The notes: generated by a model not told the origin, from the letters alone. Shown: positions 49,889 to 59,724, numbered from the stretch's first letter. The stretch is DNA of 64,000 nucleotides from Nodosilinea sp. FACHB-131 (GCF_014695395.1 NZ_JACJOF010000030.1:62001-126000), one strand, 5' to 3'. A program made the numbers and translations.

Positions 49889-51823
49889 TTGCTCGACCCT
49901 GGCCCGCTGCCCCCTGCGTTTAACCCTCTTGCCGTGCGATCTACAGCGTCTTGCTTGAGTCTTTTCTCCCCCCTCAAACGGTGGGGCTGGGGCGCGATCG
50001 CCGCCAGTGGACTGCTTGCGGGCGGGTTATCTTTGTCTCCCCCGGCAGCGGCAGCAGATTCGGTGACAGTGCGTTTGGGGCGGCTGTCTCAGACGGTGAG
50101 CCTTGACGATTTACAGGCGTTTGCCGCCACGGGTGAGGTGCCCCGCTCGCTGCGACTCTACCGGCCGCTGCTCAATGCCAGCATCCAAGAGGTGCTTCAG
50201 GGCGAAATTGCCCTAGAACCCGAGGTGAGCCAGGTAATTTTAGACGAGATTTTGCAGACCCCCGGCGGAGCGCAGCTGCTCGATACCCTGCGAGCGATCG
50301 CGCCCAATCTAGCTGCCGCCGACCTGCGCGTCACCCTTGAGCAGGTGTCTGAGGCCGAGGCTGGCCTGACCCTGTTGGGCATTTTGCGGGCTATGCCCCA
50401 AGACACCCTTGAGATCGATGTAGGTACCTTGCTCACCCTGGCCTCTCAGTTTCAGCTGGCGCAGATGGAGAGCAAGGCGCTCAGCCGAGTGCTACGCAAA
50501 GACCCTAATGCTAAAGCGGCTGCCCCTGCCCCTCTGTTGGGGCCCGATCCCTTCGCCAAGGGTTCCTCAATGGTCGAGCGCTGGGAACTGGTGCTGCGCG
50601 ATCACAGCCGCGATCGCAGTATCCCCATCGACATGTACTGGAGCAAAGACAGCCACGGCCCGCTGGTGGTGATCTCCCATGGGTTTGGGGCCGATCGCCG
50701 CTTCTTTGCCTACTTGGCTGAGCATCTGGCCTCCCACGGGCTCACGGTAGTATCGGTAGAGCACCCCGGCAGTAATGTTGCCGCCCTGCTGTCGCTGCCC
50801 ACCGACAACCTGCCTGAGGCCGCTGCCCAGAGCCGCATTTTACCCGCCACCGAGTTTCTGGATCGGCCCCGCGATATCAGCTACGTGCTCGATCGCCTAG
50901 AGAGACTCAACATCTACTCCTACAGCCTGCGCGATCGCATCAATACTGACGAGGTGGCCTTCATTGGCCATTCACTCGGCGGCTATACGGGGTTGGCCCT
51001 AGCCGGAGCGGCGCTCGATCTGCGATCGCTCGAGGCCTATTGCCAAACCCTTAACCCCGTCAACGTCTCCCCCGCTGACTGGCTTCAGTGTGCAGCCCAA
51101 GACTTGCCAGTTAAATACGCTAACCTACGCGATGATCGGATCACTCAGCTAATTGTGGCCAACCCGCTCACGGGAGTGCTGTTTGGCGAAACGGGACTGA
51201 GCCGGGTGCGGGTGCCTACCCTGGTTCTAGCCGGCACCCACGACACCGTCACGCCCATGGCCAGCCAGCAGTTGCGCCCCTTTATGCAGCTACCTGCCGA
51301 TAAGTATCTCGTTACCGTGGTGGGTGGGTCACATCTGAGCGTTGGCGACCCTAACAACCTCAACGCTGACTTGGGCCGGATTCCGTTTATGGCCGAGTTG
51401 CCCGACGTTACCACTGCCCCTCTACGCATTTTTCTCCAGGGGGTGAGCTTCAGCTTTATCATGCAGCAAACTTCCGAAGCCGAAGCTTACGCTCCAGCTT
51501 TAGACCCCGCCGTAGCCCATGCGTTTTCGACGACTACGATGTCACTGCGCCTGAGTCAGACCGTGCCTGAGGGGCTAGCCGCCTGGCCTCGGCTGCGCCA
51601 AAGCGGGCTGCACCGCCAAGAGGGGTTAATCAGCTACCTGCCCTCTCTACTCCATCTCGAGGCCCTGGCCATTCAAGACCAGTTTCAGGCGCTACAGCGC
51701 CAGATGGTTGCCTATCTGCGCCATACCCCCCCTTCCCTAACAGCCGTATATTGGCCCTTTTTGGTGCCACAGCTACCCATGCAGGCCAACCAGCCCGGCA
51801 GCAAACCAGCCACCTCCCAGTAA
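49889..51823 (+). CDS. Secreted alpha/beta hydrolase with DUF1400 N-terminus
   Basis: 644 residues. A signal-like stretch (AIAASGLLAGGLSLSPPAAAADS) precedes DUF1400 (about 60-220, VTVRLGRLSQTVSLDDLQAF). The hydrolase domain (about 230-560) has VVISHGFGADRRFFAYL and the elbow FIGHSLGGYTGL with catalytic Ser. TTG at 49889 opens the frame; GTG at 49934 is an alternative. DUF1400 hydrolases are common in cyanobacteria and may act on lipids or outer-membrane substrates. Exported location is inferred. Confidence 0.86.
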   Translation: MLDPGPLPPAFNPLAVRSTASCLSLFSPLKRWGWGAIAASGLLAGGLSLSPPAAAADSVTVRLGRLSQTVSLDDLQAFAATGEVPRSLRLYRPLLNASIQEVLQGEIALEPEVSQVILDEILQTPGGAQLLDTLRAIAPNLAAADLRVTLEQVSEAEAGLTLLGILRAMPQDTLEIDVGTLLTLASQFQLAQMESKALSRVLRKDPNAKAAAPAPLLGPDPFAKGSSMVERWELVLRDHSRDRSIPIDMYWSKDSHGPLVVISHGFGADRRFFAYLAEHLASHGLTVVSVEHPGSNVAALLSLPTDNLPEAAAQSRILPATEFLDRPRDISYVLDRLERLNIYSYSLRDRINTDEVAFIGHSLGGYTGLALAGAALDLRSLEAYCQTLNPVNVSPADWLQCAAQDLPVKYANLRDDRITQLIVANPLTGVLFGETGLSRVRVPTLVLAGTHDTVTPMASQQLRPFMQLPADKYLVTVVGGSHLSVGDPNNLNADLGRIPFMAELPDVTTAPLRIFLQGVSFSFIMQQTSEAEAYAPALDPAVAHAFSTTTMSLRLSQTVPEGLAAWPRLRQSGLHRQEGLISYLPSLLHLEALAIQDQFQALQRQMVAYLRHTPPSLTAVYWPFLVPQLPMQANQPGSKPATSQ

Positions 51824-51856
51824 CAAGGCTTAGTTTTGATGCCTGGCTCAGAAATG

Positions 51857-52768
51857 CTATTCCTGAGATCCCATGGTGTAACCGTCGGGCATGATAGTGC
51901 CGTGCACATCGGTACGCCGCAAGTTGGTGTAGTCGAGCTTAGCGTTGATCATGACTGCATCGGTAAGGTCAGCTCCGCTTAGATTTGACCAGCTCAGGCG
52001 GGTGCGATATAGGGTTGCCCCCCGCAGATTGGCCCCCCGCAGCGAGCTCCAGCTCAGATTGGCCCCGCGCAAATTGGCATAGGATAAATTGACATTCACC
52101 AGGTTCGTGCTCGTCAACTTAGCCCGGCTCATGTCAGCTTCTTGAAAATCAGCTCCCTCAAGAGTAGCTCCAGTAAACACCGCCCCCACCAGTATGGCTC
52201 CCCGCAGTATGGCCCGGTTCATGAGCGCACTGGTCATATTGGCGTGTTCCAAGTTAGCGCCTTCCATGTCAGCCGCCAGCATTCTGCCCCGGCTGAGGCT
52301 AGCCTCGCTCAGCACGGCCTTGTGCAGCGTAGCGTGATCGAGCACGGCTTCATTGAGGTTGGTTTCGCGTAAAATCGCCTGGTTTAGATCGGCTCGCACT
52401 AAGTTGGCGCTCCGCATACCCGCCTCACTCAGGTCGGCTCCCACCAGGCGAGCATCGGCCAGGTCAGCCCCGATCAAGTTGGCTAAAATTAGCGTGGCTT
52501 GATCAAAATTGACGTCAGTGAGCTTAGCCTCGCGGAAGTTGGCCCCGACTAAAGTGGCCCCGGCAAAGGTTGTATTTTGCAAGTTAGACTGACGAAAATT
52601 GGCACCGCTGAGGTTCTGTCGGCTTAGGTCAGCGCCAATCAGCTGAATGCCGCGAAAGTCTCGTTCTCCCGCCGCGTAGCGTTCCAGCAGATCGGCAACG
52701 GTTATATCTGCGGGTAGATTAGGGAGTTGAGAGCTGAAAAATTGAGAACTAGAGGGGGGTGTTTCCAA
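51857..52768 (-). CDS. Pentapeptide repeat protein
   Basis: 303 residues. After a short acidic start, residues about 45-295 are built from consecutive A(D/N)LxX pentapeptides (IGADLSRQNLSGANFRQSNL and so on), about 45-50 units, forming a right-handed quadrilateral beta-helix. The N-terminal VADLLERYAAGERDFRGIQL is a common cap in cyanobacterial proteins of this type. No signal or membrane helix. Such proteins may bind proteins or mimic DNA; no specific function can be given. Confidence 0.92.
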   Translation of the reverse strand: METPPSSSQFFSSQLPNLPADITVADLLERYAAGERDFRGIQLIGADLSRQNLSGANFRQSNLQNTTFAGATLVGANFREAKLTDVNFDQATLILANLIGADLADARLVGADLSEAGMRSANLVRADLNQAILRETNLNEAVLDHATLHKAVLSEASLSRGRMLAADMEGANLEHANMTSALMNRAILRGAILVGAVFTGATLEGADFQEADMSRAKLTSTNLVNVNLSYANLRGANLSWSSLRGANLRGATLYRTRLSWSNLSGADLTDAVMINAKLDYTNLRRTDVHGTIMPDGYTMGSQE

Positions 52769-53132
52769 AGAAAATCCTCAACGGCGACGATAATTGGGGT
52801 TTAGCTACAACTCCAGCGTTTCAGGTCGCAGGAGCGAATGTTGAAGCAAAAAAGAAGTGTCATCTACCCTAGGCTAGATGTTTTAGGATAACCAGAAGCT
52901 TGCCCTCGGTAAACGGTGTCTGAGCTAGGGCAGCTCTGATCTTTGCAACCTTAACAGTTCTCAATCTGCCCTGCTGAGGTGAGGCTAGGAAGATCAGCCA
53001 ATCTATCCAGGCTGTAGGCTCCAGTGGCCCAACCTTGTCCTGTCCCAAGGGGAGGCATGGAGCAGATCTTCGCCTGAGGTATGCTAAATCTGAATTCAGG
53101 TTGTTCTAGCTTGTCATCTTGGTCGCTCATCT
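52769..53132. other. Divergent gap between pentapeptide gene and DUF6816 gene
   Basis: 364 bp, no gene. The near-palindrome CATCTACCCTAGGCTAGATG (52861-52880) is followed by TTTT and could be a terminator or operator. The remainder is plain, with no RNA recognised. Confidence 0.45.
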
Positions 53133-53987
53133 ATGCCCCGATCGCTGCTCACCCTCCTGCGTCGCCGCCTGTTCTGGCTCACCCTGCTGCTGACGGTGTG
53201 GCTACTGTGCAGTGGTCAGGCACCAGCGAGAGCAATGCCTCTAAAGGGCGGTCAAAGCTTGGTCGAACGTCTAGCGGCTTTTCCCCAGTGGGGCACCAAG
53301 CCTGCCTTGCCCGCGGCTCAGGGTGACTTGGTTTACCCCGACTGGCTACGGGGCAAGTGGCAGCTGACTAGCACTCTAGTCGATCTGGCGGCCCCCATGG
53401 CTCCTGACTTGGTGACCCCTGGCTTTGAGGGCAATCGGACCCAGCTGGGGGTACCAGTGACCTGCCCAGCGCAGTTTGTGGCAGTGCCGCACCGGACGCA
53501 GCGTGGCCTGCTGGGGGCAGCACGGCGTTTAATCCCCGCTGTAGCCGGTTCGCCTCAAACTGTGGCCGATCGCGCCTTCAACGGGTTAAGTATGGCCCGA
53601 GCCTACTTGGGAGAGGCCGCGGTACAGGCGGTCAAGGTAGACCCCGACAACCCCAACCGCCAGGTGACGCTGCTGGCGGGCAACCGTCAGCTTGAGTCCA
53701 CCGTAACGGCCCGAGCGGTGGAAGTGCCTGGGGAGGCTGAGTTTATCACCGTAGAGCGATTTCAGCAGGTGTTTCGGGGTGGCGTTGCGGTCCCTTACTT
53801 CAACGAGGTGGAAACCACCACCGCCTATCGCCGAGCGGCGGATGGCTCCGAAGGGAGTTTCGCCAATCGCGTGGGGGCTGACCAGGTGACGGCGGTGTAT
53901 CTATCGCCCCAGGATCCCGATTTTCTCAAAGCTCAAAATCAGCCCGTGGCGCTGTATCGCTATCGATTGGAACTAGTCTCAATGTGA
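53133..53987 (+). CDS. Secreted DUF6816 family protein
   Basis: 284 residues. Basic-hydrophobic N-terminus (RRRLFWLTLLLTVWLLCSGQ) forms a signal peptide cleaved near ARA-MP. The mature part has YPDWLRGKWQLTSTLVDLAA, GNRTQLGVPVTCPAQFV and the C-terminal QPVALYRYRLELV, as in DUF6816 proteins of cyanobacteria and plastids. Probably thylakoid lumen or periplasm. Function unknown. Confidence 0.82.
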   Translation: MPRSLLTLLRRRLFWLTLLLTVWLLCSGQAPARAMPLKGGQSLVERLAAFPQWGTKPALPAAQGDLVYPDWLRGKWQLTSTLVDLAAPMAPDLVTPGFEGNRTQLGVPVTCPAQFVAVPHRTQRGLLGAARRLIPAVAGSPQTVADRAFNGLSMARAYLGEAAVQAVKVDPDNPNRQVTLLAGNRQLESTVTARAVEVPGEAEFITVERFQQVFRGGVAVPYFNEVETTTAYRRAADGSEGSFANRVGADQVTAVYLSPQDPDFLKAQNQPVALYRYRLELVSM

Positions 53988-54516
53988 GCCGAGTGCGGGT
54001 GTCAGTGGGCTATTGTGCCTAAATTTAAACCGTTGAACCACCTGTCAAGGTCTGTTGGTGGGCCTCACTGCTCTTTTAGCACACAACTCAAAGCGTTCTT
54101 GATGCAAATTTAATTTAACGGTACTTCAACGCTGCAACGAATCGCAGTAGCATAGGTTTGGGCTCAAAAGCCTTTGGCTCCAAGCGAGTATATGCTGACG
54201 CTAACGATAAATTTTTTGCAATTGTTCTCTCAATTAAATTTGCTTTGCCATTGAAAAATGCGCTGGTTTTAGGGATGCCTGCTCAATCAGGCTCAAGCGC
54301 TTTAAAGCTACTTTTGTAATTCTTTGACTTTCCTGGGCAGGCTTGGCTGCAAGCCAGCTTGTCAGACCTGAAGCAGACTGCAACTCAAAATTTCTAGGCA
54401 AAACCGTTGTGCCTTGGGCTGCCTAATGCTTGGCAGTTCTGGTTCTAGGACGGCCGGTGCGCTCCGATTTGTGCAGCAGTGCCGGCTTTCCCCTGTAATT
54501 CTATTGGAAGATAGCT
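53988..54516. other. 529-bp gap
   Basis: No gene or RNA supported. AT-rich stretch with AATTAAATTTG and GCAATTG at about 54218-54242, and a small inverted repeat around GGCTTGGCTGCAAGCCAGC (54342-54360). It probably contains the promoter of the next gene. Confidence 0.4.
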
Positions 54517-55134
54517 ATGCCCGGCCTCCAGACAGCCAACCAGCCTTTGCCCGATGCTGCTCGACCCTATCGAGTTGCGATCGCAGGCACCATTACCAAC
54601 GCCGCTACCGGTGACATCATGCCTCAGGCCATGGTGCGCATTACCGCTGCCCCGGTGGCCTTTGCCGAAGGCGTAATGGCGCTTTTGGTCGCTGCGATCG
54701 CCCACCGTCCTGAAATTCAATCCCACTACAGTGATCTGATCGAGGACTGGCAGCAATCTTTGGCTCCTCTGGCGACTGCGCAGCGACTGCTCGATCGCCT
54801 GGAGCAGCCGCTGGCTTTGGCTCGACCCGACCAAACCCAGAGCGGCGGCGACGGCCACTACTGCTTTTATGACCTGCCGGCCGGTTCCTATACGCTCACG
54901 GCCACCTATTCCTTGCCCCACCGCAGCCACGGAGCGACCTCCGCCCAGGTAGAGGTTCTCCACAGCGATCGCCGGCTCAGCTTTGCGGCTGCGGATCTGG
55001 CCATTAGCCTGGTGCCGGGGGCTTGCCCGTTGACGGTGACGGGCGATCGCTCACCACAGACCCTAGCGGGTCAAGAACAGGTTTGGCATACCCCAACCGT
55101 TGCCCACCCTAGGGTTGAAAGTCTGTCTCGTTGA
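54517..55134 (+). CDS. Carboxypeptidase-regulatory-like domain protein
   Basis: 205 residues without a signal peptide. YRVAIAGTITNAATGDIMPQ and DGHYCFYDLPAGSYTLTATY are typical of a CarboxypepD_reg/CNA-B-like beta-sandwich, with a helical insert between them (about 55-105). A C-terminal Pro/Thr tail follows. Its 3' end overlaps the next gene by 26 bp in convergent orientation. Function unknown. Confidence 0.72.
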   Translation: MPGLQTANQPLPDAARPYRVAIAGTITNAATGDIMPQAMVRITAAPVAFAEGVMALLVAAIAHRPEIQSHYSDLIEDWQQSLAPLATAQRLLDRLEQPLALARPDQTQSGGDGHYCFYDLPAGSYTLTATYSLPHRSHGATSAQVEVLHSDRRLSFAAADLAISLVPGACPLTVTGDRSPQTLAGQEQVWHTPTVAHPRVESLSR

Positions 55135-55975
55135 GCAGGGCCAGGGCGGTGCGCCACACCATATAGCCATCCTGGTTGAGGTGCAGCCCGTCGGTGGTGA
55201 GGTCGGCTCGCAGATAGCCGTCGCCATTGACAAACAGCGGATACAAATCCAAAAACTCAGCCCCGGTCTCGGCGGCTACAGCCTTGAGCTGAACATTTAC
55301 CGTGCGAATTAGCTCGGGAGGAACGGCTACCAGGCGATCGCGCCCTTCCCAGGTGGCCATCTCGCCGCCGTGGGGCAGAATTGACTGCACCACCACCCGC
55401 GTTTGAGGATGAGTCTGGTGCAGGTAGTCCACCATTTTGCGGACGTTGTACACCAGGTCGGCCTCGGAACCGCCCCAGATCAGGTCGTTGATGCCCACCA
55501 TGATGAACACTGCCTCGGGCGAGGTGTCGTCGAGCAGGTAGAGGCGATCGCGCAGCCCAGTCGATTTTTCCCCTGAAATGGCTTGATTGATCCAGGTTCT
55601 GCGTCCCGGCAGCATGTTGGCCGGAAACCACAGCGTCAGTGAATCGCCTAGCAAAACCGTCTGACTGGGCGCATCTATGGCTACCGCCGCCTCAGCTTCC
55701 GCGGCCAGCAGCGCTACCCACTGCTCGTAATCGAGGCTGTGGCGCGTTCCCAACTCAGGCTCAAACGGGGCCACCGTAGGGTGCGGGTCAGCCGCAAAGG
55801 CGTTGGCCTGGGGCAGCACCGCATCCCCCGCCTGGCTCAGCTGCCGCAGCATCGCCATTGCCGTAATAAACAGCAGCCCATTTAACACCAGAGACAACAG
55901 CGCCCAGGGAGGAACCCCCTGAAGCCGATGCAGCGCCGAGCGAAACTGAAGATAGGGTGGAAGCGGTAAAGCCAC
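55109..55975 (-). CDS. Membrane-anchored SGNH/GDSL hydrolase
   Basis: 288 residues. N-terminal hydrophobic helix (about 22-42, ALLSLVLNGLLFITAMAML) anchors an extracytoplasmic SGNH domain: VLLGDSLTLWF with catalytic Ser, INDLIWGG, and TTDGLHLNQDGY with the Asp-x-x-His pair. All catalytic blocks are present. Likely esterase or acetyl-hydrolase at the cell surface; the substrate is unknown. Confidence 0.88.
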   Translation of the reverse strand: MALPLPPYLQFRSALHRLQGVPPWALLSLVLNGLLFITAMAMLRQLSQAGDAVLPQANAFAADPHPTVAPFEPELGTRHSLDYEQWVALLAAEAEAAVAIDAPSQTVLLGDSLTLWFPANMLPGRRTWINQAISGEKSTGLRDRLYLLDDTSPEAVFIMVGINDLIWGGSEADLVYNVRKMVDYLHQTHPQTRVVVQSILPHGGEMATWEGRDRLVAVPPELIRTVNVQLKAVAAETGAEFLDLYPLFVNGDGYLRADLTTDGLHLNQDGYMVWRTALALLNETDFQP

Positions 55976-56105
55976 AGCGATATACCTACAAACCTGGAGC
56001 TAGAGAACCAGCCCTGCCAATGGGTCAAATTGTAGATAGATTTTCCCCCACAAACCACTATTGCGGCGAGGTTTTTTATGGGCTTCGAGGGACGGTAAAA
56101 CCTGG

Positions 56106-57197
56106 CTACACGTTGAACCGAAATAGCATCACATCGCCTTCCTGCACCACATACTCTTTGCCCTCGCTGCGGACCTGCCCCTTATCTTTGGCCGTAGCCA
56201 TTGACCCTGCGGCTACCAAGTCGTTATAGGCCACCGTCTCGGCGCGAATAAAGCCCCGCTCAAAGTCGGTGTGAATGACGCCAGCCGCTTGGGGGGCAAC
56301 CATGCCCGCCTTGATCGTCCAGGCACGGGTTTCCTTTGGGCCGGTGGTGAAATAGGTACGTAGCCCTAGCAGTTCGTAGGTGGCGCGAATCAGGGTCTTG
56401 AGGCCGCCTTCTTCGACGCCGAGGGCTTCAAGAAAGTCCTTGCGCTCCTCGTCGTTCAAGTCCACCAGTTCTGACTCCACCTGGGCCGAGATCACGACCA
56501 CCTGGGCGTTTTCTGCCGCCGCCACCGCCCGCACCTGCTCCACCCAGGCGTTGCCGCTGGCCAGATCCTCTTCAGAGACGTTGGTGGCATAGATGACGGG
56601 CTTGCGGGTGAGCAGCCCCAGGGGCTTGACGATCGCCTCGGCCTCGGCATCAAGCTCTACCTGGCGGGCGGCTTTGCCCTCGTTGAGTACCGGCAATATT
56701 TTTTCTAGGATGACCAGCTCGGCCTGGGCCTCTTTGTCAGCGCGGGCCAGCTTGCGCACCCGGTCAGCCCGACGCTCAAGCTGGGCTAGATCAGACAGGG
56801 CCAGCTCGAGATTGATCACCTCAATGTCGCGCACCGGGTCAACCGAACCGGAGACGTGAATGATGTCGTCGTCCTCAAAGCAGCGCACCACGTGGACGAT
56901 CGCATCCACCTCGCGAATGTTGGCCAAAAACTGGTTGCCCAGCCCCTCGCCCTGGCTGGCCCCCTGCACCAGGCCCGCAATATCGACAAACTCGACCCGA
57001 GCCGGCACGGTCTCGACTGAGCTAGAGATGTCAGCCAGCACCCGCAGCCGGGCATCGGGCACCGCCACAATCCCCACGTTGGGCTCAATCGTGCAAAAGG
57101 GAAAGTTGGCGGCCTGGGCCTTGGCGTTGGCCACCACGGCGTTAAACAGGGTAGATTTGCCAACGTTGGGCAGGCCAACAATGCCAGCTCGTAACAT
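56106..57197 (-). CDS. ychF: YchF, Obg-family ATPase
   Basis: 363 residues. G1 is [14 protein letters not shown] near the N-terminus, G3 [16 protein letters not shown], and the G4 position reads NVSEEDL (NxxE), the change that makes YchF prefer ATP over GTP. The C-terminal TGS domain begins near [17 protein letters not shown] and ends MLFRFNV. Ribosome-associated; role in translation or stress. Complete and normal. Confidence 0.96.
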   Translation of the reverse strand: MLRAGIVGLPNVGKSTLFNAVVANAKAQAANFPFCTIEPNVGIVAVPDARLRVLADISSSVETVPARVEFVDIAGLVQGASQGEGLGNQFLANIREVDAIVHVVRCFEDDDIIHVSGSVDPVRDIEVINLELALSDLAQLERRADRVRKLARADKEAQAELVILEKILPVLNEGKAARQVELDAEAEAIVKPLGLLTRKPVIYATNVSEEDLASGNAWVEQVRAVAAAENAQVVVISAQVESELVDLNDEERKDFLEALGVEEGGLKTLIRATYELLGLRTYFTTGPKETRAWTIKAGMVAPQAAGVIHTDFERGFIRAETVAYNDLVAAGSMATAKDKGQVRSEGKEYVVQEGDVMLFRFNV

Positions 57198-57243
57198 GGG
57201 GTTAACTCTAGATTCGGGGCAACGGGGAAGGGTAAACGGTCTC

Positions 57244-57310
57244 AGGTTTAGGGTTCAAGGCCGATCTGAGATCTTTATACCCTGCACCCAATACCTTGCA
57301 CCTTAAACCC
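57244..57310. repeat. TTTAGGGTTCAAGG-family inverted-repeat element
   Basis: GGTTTAGGGTTCAAGG (57245-57260) pairs with CCTTGCACCTTAAACC (57294-57309), 14 of 16 positions. Third copy of the family at 17591 and 23151. It lies between the divergent ychF and lipoprotein genes. Confidence 0.65.
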
Positions 57311-57399
57311 CTACCTAGCATAAGAGAGGATGGGGCCATTGCGGAGGTGTTGCTATACCCTTAAGGCAAACCAAACCAACGACCGCAAAAGGGTGAGCT

Positions 57400-58014
57400 A
57401 TGGCTGGAGTGACAGGGGCAGGGCAGCGGATGCGGCCCGTTCTAGTGGCGGGGCTAGTGGCGCTGGGGCTAGCGGGGTGCAACACCCTGGGTCTGTCGCG
57501 ATCGCCTGAGGGCACTGGCGAGATGAGCAACCAGTATGTTGATAGCGGGTTTCGCGGCGATATGTTGGTGAGCCGCATGAAGCCCGTGCAGATCCGCCTG
57601 CCCAACGGCTGGAGCGCGGCTCCCACCGGCACCCTGCACAACAACGCCGACCTCGAGGCCTACAACCTTGACGAAAACATGTTTTTGGTCGTGCTAGGCG
57701 AAAATCGCGAGGCCGTAGGCTCCGGCAACATCGAGGAGCAGGCCAACGTCTATTTGCAAATTCTCAAGGGCGGCTTTAGTCAGGTGCTAGCCAACCAGGC
57801 CCGCACCGGCGTCGAGCGCGTCAGCAGCTTTCCGGCAGTGCAGTACGAAGTGCGGGGCAACGTGTCCGAGCAGGCCGTGGCCTACCTGCACACCACCATC
57901 GAGATAGGCGAAGAATATTACCAGGTGGTGGTGTGGACTCCTGACGATCTCTGGACGGCCAACGCCGACGCCATGCGGGCCATAGTAGAGGAATTTCGCG
58001 CTACTCAGCTTTAA
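57400..58014 (+). CDS. Hypothetical lipoprotein
   Basis: 204 residues. The lipobox LAGC (Cys27) follows a hydrophobic stretch, so it is exported and lipid-anchored; the ATG at 57430 is an alternative start. The mature protein has IRLPNGWSAAPTGTLHNNAD, LEAYNLDENMFLVVLGEN and TTIEIGEEYYQVVVWTPDDL, a pattern like a PsbP/Mog1-type fold, but this is a guess from spacing. The next gene is a thylakoid photosystem factor, so a thylakoid site is possible. Confidence 0.72.
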   Translation: MAGVTGAGQRMRPVLVAGLVALGLAGCNTLGLSRSPEGTGEMSNQYVDSGFRGDMLVSRMKPVQIRLPNGWSAAPTGTLHNNADLEAYNLDENMFLVVLGENREAVGSGNIEEQANVYLQILKGGFSQVLANQARTGVERVSSFPAVQYEVRGNVSEQAVAYLHTTIEIGEEYYQVVVWTPDDLWTANADAMRAIVEEFRATQL

Positions 58015-58098
58015 GCGCCGCCATTCTGTGGCCTAATAGAGTCTGTGGCTTCGGGGCTATTACGCCTCGGCCTCAGCCCCTAGACCAAGGATATTGCC

Positions 58099-58713
58099 AT
58101 GCTGCGCTGGCTTACTGCACCGTTTTCTACCCTAGCCGTTTTCCTCAAGGCTATGACTCGCCTCAGTCGTGCCCTGGGCTTGGCCTGCGCAGCTCTTGTG
58201 CTGTGGCTGAGTCTGGGCGGTCAGCCCGCAGCCCTGGCGGGCCTCACCGACGACAATTACGACGGCAATATCTTTGCTCTCTATGCCGGTAACGGGTCGC
58301 TGGTGCCGCCCAAGGTCAGCCTGGAGCAATCGCTGCGCTACGGCAAGGCCGCCATAGTGGTGATCTACGTGGACGACAGCAGCGACTGTAAAAAATTTGC
58401 GTCGGTTGTTTCCCAGCTGCAAGCCCCCTATGGACGGGTGGCTAACTTTGTGCCGATTATGGCTGATTCAATTCCTGTCAAAGCCTCCTACGAGCCCAAC
58501 GAGCCCGGCTACTACTTTAAGGATGCGGTTCCTCAAACCCTGGTGTTCAATGCCCAAGGAGAGCTGGTGTTTAACGAAATTGGCATTGTCCCCTACGAGG
58601 CGATCGACGATGTCATGCGAGAGGTCTTTGACCTACTGCCCCGCACCGAGTCGGAAGAGCTGCGCCGCCGCCCCATCAACGAGGTGAATTCGGAACTGGT
58701 GCCAGAGCAGTAG
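58099..58713 (+). CDS. Thylakoid photosystem I accumulation factor-like protein
   Basis: 204 residues. A signal-type N-terminus (LGLACAALVLWLSLGGQPAALA) is followed by a thioredoxin-like domain: AAIVVIYVDDSSDCKKFASV (a single Cys where thioredoxins have CxxC), then DAVPQTLVFNAQGELVFNEI with the cis-Pro loop. It resembles the protein family annotated as thylakoid membrane photosystem I accumulation factor. A reductase role is unlikely with one Cys. ATG at 58150 is an alternative start. Convergent with the Rieske gene. Confidence 0.75.
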   Translation: MLRWLTAPFSTLAVFLKAMTRLSRALGLACAALVLWLSLGGQPAALAGLTDDNYDGNIFALYAGNGSLVPPKVSLEQSLRYGKAAIVVIYVDDSSDCKKFASVVSQLQAPYGRVANFVPIMADSIPVKASYEPNEPGYYFKDAVPQTLVFNAQGELVFNEIGIVPYEAIDDVMREVFDLLPRTESEELRRRPINEVNSELVPEQ

Positions 58714-58731
58714 ATCGATTTAGAGGCAGGT

Positions 58732-59724
58732 TTATTTAGAAAACGTAGGCTCAACCACAGCTGGAAAGCTGGCAAAGTTGCGGCGCACCCAATCCATGCC
58801 CACCTCGTTGTTAAGCCTAATTTTTTGCGGCACGTTGGGGTAAATCTTGCCCAAAATAGCCGCATCTTGATCAACTACCACCTGGCCGAAGTTGAGATAG
58901 GCGCGTCCCATCAGCTTGAAAACGGGATGCTTAGCCAAGCCAAACAGCAGAATATAGGTGCGGGTGCGGTTTTCGGCCTCGGGCACAAATAGATGGCACT
59001 GTACCAGTTTGCCCAGAGGTGACTCTCCGTGAAAAATGATCAGAGATGGAAAGTGATTTTCGAGATGGGCCTCGATAGTGCTGGGCAGCAAAAACAAATC
59101 TGGACGACGCAGTTTTTCCACTAGGGCGTAGGGTGCGGTGGGCATGTCGTAGTAGGCATGAGATTCGTGCCCCCGATCGACGAACTGGTGGAACCGCACC
59201 TCGGCAATGCGAAACAGATCGCGGTGGGTGCCGTTTTGGTGGTTGTAGTCATGCATAGCGAGCAGCATGGTCAGCAGGTCGGTTTCTACAGCGCAGTCAG
59301 CAGTGTGGCCGATAAAGGTGTACTCGGCTGCGATCGCATTCAGCACCCCTGGAATCGGTATCTTGGGCTCGTAGCCCCCATAGGACCAAACAAAATCGCC
59401 TTGAATAATCAACTCCAAAGGTTCTAACTGGGGTAGAGTTTGCCGATCAGAACCCGGCAGTACGGTGCAACCCCGACGATCAAACCCTAGGGCGTGGAAG
59501 GGACAGACGACTCGACTGCTGCCGTCACTCGCCCCTTCGCACCAGCCTTCTGACAGCATCGCCCCCATATGAGGGCAGGCGTTGGGCAGGGCATGAACCT
59601 CGCCGGCGCCATCTTTCCACATGACGTAGTCATTACCGTAGAGGGAAATTTTGCGGGGCTGGTCAGTGGCCAGCATAGACTTGTGCGCCACAAGCCAGGG
59701 CGCACCGGGAAGCATGGACTGCAT
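58732..59724 (-). CDS. Rieske [2Fe-2S] oxygenase
   Basis: 330 residues. The Rieske ligands are Cys50-x-His52 and Cys74-x2-His77 (CPHMGAML and CPFHALGF). A C-terminal catalytic domain has HDYNHQNGTHRDLF as the likely mononuclear iron site. It needs a reductase partner, none of which is nearby. GGAGG at 59730-59734, 6 nt before the ATG, fixes the start. Substrate is unknown; pigments or aromatic compounds are possible. It starts 52 bp from, and divergent to, the TetR gene that probably controls it. Confidence 0.9.
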   Translation of the reverse strand: MQSMLPGAPWLVAHKSMLATDQPRKISLYGNDYVMWKDGAGEVHALPNACPHMGAMLSEGWCEGASDGSSRVVCPFHALGFDRRGCTVLPGSDRQTLPQLEPLELIIQGDFVWSYGGYEPKIPIPGVLNAIAAEYTFIGHTADCAVETDLLTMLLAMHDYNHQNGTHRDLFRIAEVRFHQFVDRGHESHAYYDMPTAPYALVEKLRRPDLFLLPSTIEAHLENHFPSLIIFHGESPLGKLVQCHLFVPEAENRTRTYILLFGLAKHPVFKLMGRAYLNFGQVVVDQDAAILGKIYPNVPQKIRLNNEVGMDWVRRNFASFPAVVEPTFSK

